DNA from: Variovorax paradoxus
Lineage (GTDB): Bacteria > Pseudomonadota > Gammaproteobacteria > Burkholderiales > Burkholderiaceae_C
Assembly (NCBI RefSeq): GCF_000834655.1
Contig: NZ_JXQQ01000069.1
Coordinates: 37,948-101,947 of the forward strand
Direction of reading: 5' to 3'
DNA length: 64,000 bases
In this document: one piece after another, positions 59,329-64,000 of the stretch
How the letters are laid out: every line of letters begins with the position of its first letter
Numbering within the stretch: the stretch's first letter is position 1
Made by a program: the position numbers and the translations under genes
Notes under the pieces: generated by a model
Told to the model about the DNA's origin: nothing
The model's database searches: none
What the model saw: the letters and a program-made list of their open reading frames with translations, nothing else

Positions 59329-60507
59329 TCAGCGTGTTCTTGCGAGGTATCGCTTGCGCCAGAAGATCAGCACCAGCAGCACCGCGATGACCAGCATGGC
59401 GGTCATGGCGATCCAGAAGCCGTCGGCCTTGTGAACCAGCGGAATGAACTCGAAGTTCATGCCGAAGATGCCCGCGATCAGGTTCAGCGGCAGGAAGATC
59501 GCGGTCAGCACCGTGAGCACCCGCATGATGTCGTTGGCGCGGTGGCCCTGGACGCTGAAGTGCATCTGCACGGCCGTCTCGGCGTTCTGCTCGAGCCGGT
59601 GCACGTGGTGCACCACCCGCTCGATGTGCTCGAGCACGTCGCGGCTCCTGATCATGATCAGCTCCCGCTCGCGCCGCTCGGCTTCGCCCTTGGGCTGCGG
59701 CAGGGTCTCGAGCGAATCGATCCAGTCCTGCATGGCGGCGCGCTGGTCCTCGCAGATCTCGTCCAGATGGTGCAGCGACTGCCGCGCCTCCATCAGTGCC
59801 CCCCAGTTGGTGAACCGGCTGCGCGGATCGATCAGTTCGGTCTGCCAGTGGTCCAGCTGCTTGGTGAGCTCGCGCCGCAGGTCCAGGTAGCCGTCGACGA
59901 TCTGGTTGATGACGCGCAGCATCAGGTCAGAGGGCCCCGTGGGCACGCGCGTGGACGTGGCGCGAACGTCCAGCGCCGGGGCGCCGCGGTCGTCGGACGA
60001 CCCGGCCGCCAGCAGCCGCGCGGCGAAGGCGTCGCGCACGGCGCCGTCTTCGGGATGCACCGACAGCAGCACCCGGTCGAACACCGCGAAACCCACCGGC
60101 CGGGTGTCGACCCGGCGCAGCACGGGCGGTCCGCCTCGGGGCTTGGCAGTGGCGACGGAACTAGCAGGAATCGGTGGCGCTTCGTTGCCACTGCCCTTGC
60201 CGTTGCCCAGCGCCGCCTGCCCCTGGCTGGTCGCCAGGCGCCGGAACACCAGCACGTCGTACTGCGAGGTGTAGTCGTAGTGCGAGGGCAGTTGGTCGTT
60301 GAGCAGGTCGGCCACGTGCAGGTCTACCAACTGGGTCTGGCACAGGGCCTGGATGATCTGCTGGACCTCAGCCAAGGAGGCGCGAAACTCCTCGCGCGTG
60401 AGCGAAATCCAGAGATAGCCATTGGCGGCGCAAGCGCCCGGTACGGCCAGCGGCGTGAGCGCCGGATGCTCGCTGACTTGCGAGCGGTTGATTTCGAAGA
60501 TGCGCAT
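59329..60507 (-). CDS. CorA/ZntB-type metal transporter
   Basis: A 392-residue protein of the CorA (2-TM-GxN) family: a long cytoplasmic funnel domain, then two C-terminal hydrophobic segments with the selectivity motif GMN in AGIFGMNFEFIPL and a basic tail (WRKRYLARTR). It moves divalent cations (Mg, Co or Zn) across the inner membrane; the ion cannot be read from the sequence. An insertion rich in Gly/Ser/Ala (about residues 100-140) interrupts the funnel domain. ATG 60507 is used; the frame continues 31 codons upstream without support. Confidence 0.9.
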   Translation of the reverse strand: MRIFEINRSQVSEHPALTPLAVPGACAANGYLWISLTREEFRASLAEVQQIIQALCQTQLVDLHVADLLNDQLPSHYDYTSQYDVLVFRRLATSQGQAALGNGKGSGNEAPPIPASSVATAKPRGGPPVLRRVDTRPVGFAVFDRVLLSVHPEDGAVRDAFAARLLAAGSSDDRGAPALDVRATSTRVPTGPSDLMLRVINQIVDGYLDLRRELTKQLDHWQTELIDPRSRFTNWGALMEARQSLHHLDEICEDQRAAMQDWIDSLETLPQPKGEAERRERELIMIRSRDVLEHIERVVHHVHRLEQNAETAVQMHFSVQGHRANDIMRVLTVLTAIFLPLNLIAGIFGMNFEFIPLVHKADGFWIAMTAMLVIAVLLVLIFWRKRYLARTR

Positions 60508-60571
60508 CGACCGACCTTGGTTTTCTGTCAAACCGCCCAGCTCGCCCATGTGCAATGGGCTTGGACAGCTA

Positions 60572-61585
<1,014 letters not shown>

Positions 61586-61721
61586 ATCCCGAAAATTGTG
61601 CCTGAACCATTCAGTCGCCGTGTTGCCGCCGGCGGGATGGGTTGTCTGACAACCACGAAAATTAGTAGCTATAAAGTTCCAAATAAATAGTTATGAATGA
61701 CAAAGAAAGTGCCTTGGTCGC

Positions 61722-61750
61722 TTGAAACCTTGTTTCGTCTTTGTTAAATT
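61722..61750 (+). promoter_or_regulatory. Sigma-70-like promoter for the candidate small RNA
   Basis: TTGAAA (61722-61727) and TAAATT (61745-61750) are 17 bases apart, with an extended -10 TG at 61742-61743. The stretch around it (about 61660-61750) is markedly AT-rich for this genome. Confidence 0.45.
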
Positions 61751-61756
61751 CTGAAG

Positions 61757-61859
61757 CGGGCGGCTTGCCGCTCCCCGCTTTTCCTCCCTGAGCGGGTGCC
61801 TTGATGTGTGACAGCAAAAGGGCTTCCCAGCCCGACGTGAAGACGTCGGGCTTTTTTTT
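61757..61859 (+). ncRNA. Candidate small RNA or leader ending in a strong terminator
   Basis: About 100 bases between the promoter-like element and a terminator, without a gene. A first hairpin, GCGGGCGGC/GCCGC...CCGC (about 61755-61777), and the final terminator stem (61829-61852) bracket a single-stranded TTTTCCTCCCTG region. It lies 67 bases before the HemJ-like gene on the same strand, so it could be a separate sRNA or an attenuated leader. I recognise no Rfam family. Confidence 0.4.
61829..61859 (+). terminator. Strong rho-independent terminator upstream of the HemJ-like gene
   Basis: AGCCCGACGT and ACGTCGGGCT (61829-61838, 61843-61852) form a perfect 10-bp stem with loop GAAG, followed by TTTTTTTT. 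No coding gene on the plus strand ends here; hemB runs away from it on the other strand. Confidence 0.9.
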
Positions 61860-61926
61860 GTCCCGAGCTTGAGGGCGTTGGGTGACAGCCCCGTATGAGA
61901 GTGCGGTGCCCCACTAAACTGCCGCC

Positions 61927-62355
61927 ATGCTCTGGGTCAAATCTCTCCACATCGTCTTCATCGCAAGCTGGTTCGCCGGGCTCTTCTATCTGCCACGGAT
62001 CTTCGTCAACCTTGCGATGGTGCCGCCGGAGTCGGTTGCCGAGCGCGAACGCCTCCTGCTGATGGCGCGCAAGCTGCTGCGGTTCACCACCTTCCTGGCT
62101 GTTCCGGCGCTGGCCTTCGGCCTGTGGCTCTGGCTGGGCTACGGCATCGGACGCGGGCCGGGCAACGGCTGGATGCATGCCAAGCTGGCGTTGGTGCTGG
62201 TGGTCATCGGTTATCACCATGGCTGCGGCGTGCTGCTGCGGCGTTTCGCCGCGGGAGGCAACCGGCGCAACGATCGCTGGTACCGCTGGTTCAACGAGCT
62301 GCCGGTGCTGCTGCTGCTCGGCATCGTGATCCTGGTCGTCGTCAAGCCGTTCTGA
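61927..62355 (+). CDS. hemJ: CopD/HemJ-family membrane protein
   Basis: A 142-residue protein with four hydrophobic segments. WVKSLHIVFIASWFAGLFYLPR has the conserved His (H8) and Arg (R24), and the second conserved pair H84/K86 is in GWMHAKLALV, as in HemJ-type (UPF0093) protoporphyrinogen oxidases. Length equals HemJ. Location next to hemB supports a haem role. A CopD-like copper role cannot be excluded; the usual YH after LPRxFV is changed to NL here, a reason for caution. Confidence 0.75.
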   Translation: MLWVKSLHIVFIASWFAGLFYLPRIFVNLAMVPPESVAERERLLLMARKLLRFTTFLAVPALAFGLWLWLGYGIGRGPGNGWMHAKLALVLVVIGYHHGCGVLLRRFAAGGNRRNDRWYRWFNELPVLLLLGIVILVVVKPF

Positions 62356-62360
62356 GCCCG

Positions 62361-63494
62361 ATGAAAACGGTGGGCACGGTCGAGAAGCCGCACAAGTCCG
62401 CCGCGCTTCCCCTCGCGCTCGCCTATGCGGCGCTGATCGTCTACGCCAGCCTCTATCCGTTTGCCGACTGGCGCGACCAGGGCATCGCGCCCTGGGCCTA
62501 TTTATCAGCGCCCTGGCCCAAGTACTGGACGGGCTTCGACTTCGCGGTCAACGTCGCGGGCTACGTGCCTTTCGGATTTCTCTGCGCCCTGGCGGTGCTG
62601 CGTACGCGCCGTACCGCCGGCGTCTGGGGCGCGGTGCTGCGCGCCACCGCGGCCGGCGCCGCGATCGCCTTTGCGATGGAAACGCTGCAGAGCTACCTGC
62701 CCGCGCGCATTCCTTCCAACGTCGACCTGGGGCTGAACACGACCGGAACAATCCTGGGCGCGGTGTTGGCGGTGGGGCTCGAGCGCCTGGGCGCGGTGGC
62801 TCACTGGGGCCGCGCGCGCTCGCAGTGGTTCATCGAGGACTCGCGCGGCGCGCTCGTGCTGCTCGCGCTCTGGCCGTTCGCCCTGCTGTTTCCCGCCGCC
62901 GTCACCTTCGGACTGGGCCAGGTGTTCGAGCGGCTCGAGGTCGCGATTTCCGAATGGCTGCTCGACACGCCCTTCATCGATTGGCTGCCGGTGCGCCAGT
63001 TCGAGCTCGAGCCCCTGGTGCCGGCGGTCGAGCTGCTGTGCGTGATGCTCGGCGCGCTGGTGCCATGCCTGCTGGGCTACCTGGTGGCGCGCACGGTGGT
63101 GCAACGCGCGATGCTGCTCCCGCTGATCTTTCTGGCGGGCTTTGCCGCCTCGGCGCTGTCGGCCGCCTTGAGCTACGGACCCGCGCACGCCTGGGCCTGG
63201 CTGGATCTTCCCGTCCAGGTCGGCATGGTGGCTGCGCTGGTCGCGGGCGCGCTGCTCGTGGCCGCGCCGCGGCGCCTCTGCGCGGCCTTGCTGCTGGTGG
63301 GGCTCGTGCTCCAGCTGAGCCTGCTGAACCAGGCGCCCGAGAGCGCGTACTTCGCGCAGACCCTGGCCACCTGGGAGCAGGGGCGCTTCATCCGCTTCCA
63401 CGGGCTGGCCCAGTGGCTGGGATGGGTCTGGCCCTTCGCGGTGCTGGCGTACGTGGTGGCGGCCCTGTCGCGCAGGGGGCGGCTCGCGCCGTAG
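62361..63494 (+). CDS. VanZ family membrane protein
   Basis: A 377-residue membrane protein with about nine hydrophobic segments. The N-terminal third is the VanZ-like domain (ASLYPFADWRDQG, NVAGYVPFGFL, ETLQSYLPARIPSNVDLGLNTTGTILGA); the C-terminal two-thirds is an additional hydrophobic region. VanZ in enterococci gives low teicoplanin resistance by an unknown mechanism; in beta-proteobacteria the role is undefined. Start is 5 bases after the HemJ-like stop, implying an operon. Confidence 0.85.
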   Translation: MKTVGTVEKPHKSAALPLALAYAALIVYASLYPFADWRDQGIAPWAYLSAPWPKYWTGFDFAVNVAGYVPFGFLCALAVLRTRRTAGVWGAVLRATAAGAAIAFAMETLQSYLPARIPSNVDLGLNTTGTILGAVLAVGLERLGAVAHWGRARSQWFIEDSRGALVLLALWPFALLFPAAVTFGLGQVFERLEVAISEWLLDTPFIDWLPVRQFELEPLVPAVELLCVMLGALVPCLLGYLVARTVVQRAMLLPLIFLAGFAASALSAALSYGPAHAWAWLDLPVQVGMVAALVAGALLVAAPRRLCAALLLVGLVLQLSLLNQAPESAYFAQTLATWEQGRFIRFHGLAQWLGWVWPFAVLAYVVAALSRRGRLAP

Positions 63495-63537
63495 CCCGGC
63501 GACGGGGTAGCGGGGCGGCGGTCACTAAAATCGGCCG

Positions 63538-63891
63538 ATGCCCAGTCCCACCTCTGCCGCGCCGTCCGGCTACTACGGCCGCCATATCTTCTTCTGCCTC
63601 AACGAACGCAAGAACGGCGAAGACTCCTGCGCCATGCACAACGCCCAGGAAGGCTTCGATCGCTGCAAGGCAAAGGTGAAAGAGGCGGGGCTCTCCGGGC
63701 CGGGCAAGGTGCGGGTCAACAAGGCAGGGTGCCTGGATCGCTGCGCCGGTGGACCGGTGGCGGTGGTGTACCCGGAAGCCGTCTGGTACACCTTCGTCGA
63801 TGCCGACGACATCGACGAGATCGTCGAGTCGCACCTGAAGAACGGCGAGGTCGTCGAGCGGCTCCTGCTGCCTGCCGACGTCGGACGCTGA
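63538..63891 (+). CDS. Thioredoxin-like [2Fe-2S] ferredoxin
   Basis: A 117-residue protein with the four cluster cysteines spaced as in thioredoxin-like ferredoxins: C20 and C31 (FFCLNERKNGEDSC) and C65 and C69 (NKAGCLDRCAGGP). The VYPEAVWYTFVDADDIDEIVESHL C-terminus is typical of the family (in parts). It may serve as a soluble electron carrier, but the partner is unknown. Preceded by VanZ at 43 bases. Confidence 0.92.
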   Translation: MPSPTSAAPSGYYGRHIFFCLNERKNGEDSCAMHNAQEGFDRCKAKVKEAGLSGPGKVRVNKAGCLDRCAGGPVAVVYPEAVWYTFVDADDIDEIVESHLKNGEVVERLLLPADVGR

Positions 63892-63961
63892 ACTTTCCCG
63901 TGGACGCTTCGCTCGTACCGTGCTCCCGACCGGCGCTGCCGGCCCGCCCACCCACCCTGCC

Positions 63962-64000
63962 ATGAACTCCCAGACCGAAAAGATCAGCCTCCAGGGCGCA
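63962..64000 (+). CDS. Start of a further gene (13 codons visible)
   Basis: ATG 63962 opens a frame (MNSQTEKISLQGA) that runs off the window edge. It is co-directional with the ferredoxin gene 70 bases upstream. In related genomes an alpha/beta hydrolase often follows this ferredoxin, and the visible residues would suit one, but 13 codons are too few to decide. Confidence 0.35.
   Translation, partial: MNSQTEKISLQGA

Overview
The window is about 67-68% GC, densely packed and strongly codon-biased. Its gene content points to a Comamonadaceae beta-proteobacterium, most likely Variovorax or a close relative: several Bug/TctC-type solute-binding proteins, a TRAP transporter, a CaiB-type CoA-transferase, many LysR regulators, an ohrR-ohr pair, and a Mg-type hemB next to a HemJ/CopD-like protein. 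I see no rRNA, tRNA, CRISPR array, transposase, integrase or prophage gene, so it reads as ordinary chromosome.

Layout. 1-3.0 kb: the end of a DUF5682-like gene, a VWA-domain protein and a Bug solute-binding protein. 3.2-10.2 kb: a glycan-type cluster with a GT-B-like protein, a tightly overlapping minus-strand set (GT2 glycosyltransferase, secreted protein of unknown function, ferritin-like di-iron protein, second glycosyltransferase) and UDP-glucose dehydrogenase. 10.2-15.1 kb: CoA-transferase, Bug protein and AidB-like acyl-CoA dehydrogenase with a divergent LysR gene. 15.1-18.4 kb: SrkA-like kinase, DUF2855 protein and the ohrR-ohr operon. 18.5-22.0 kb: NodI/NodJ-like ABC exporter and a lipoprotein gene pair. 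22.0-30.3 kb: LysR/GST, a flavin-binding PNPOx-like protein, P450/ArsR, a Tat-exported Bug protein, AMP nucleosidase and a ketopantoate-reductase-like gene. 30.4-38.5 kb: glutathione reductase, a secreted PEP-synthase-like protein, a dctPQM TRAP operon and a rhodanese. 38.6-45.8 kb: Kbp/LysM, coaX, a serine hydrolase, enoyl-CoA hydratase, 3-hydroxyacyl-CoA dehydrogenase, purT and an esterase. 45.9-53.8 kb: AraC regulator, livHMGF, acyl-CoA ligase and a LivK-type binding protein, probably one uptake-and-activation unit. 53.9-64 kb: EVE protein, MarC, SDR, HCCA isomerase, dienelactone hydrolase, LysR, two paralogous small secreted proteins, a CorA-type transporter, hemB, a candidate small RNA, HemJ-like, VanZ-like and ferredoxin genes.

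The most unusual content lies between the genes. Three repeat families are visible. Element A is about 95 bp with six full copies and one remnant; every copy starts within about 10 bases of a stop codon and on the same strand as the gene that stop belongs to. Element B is exactly 65 bp in four copies; every copy ends directly against a start codon, supplies its Shine-Dalgarno sequence and carries a 22-codon mini-ORF that overlaps its neighbours by ATGA in three of the four copies. Element C is a 186-bp foldback with about 30-bp terminal inverted repeats between livG and livF. Families A and B look like position-locked intergenic cassettes acting at opposite ends of genes, and are the best candidates here for something not yet described.
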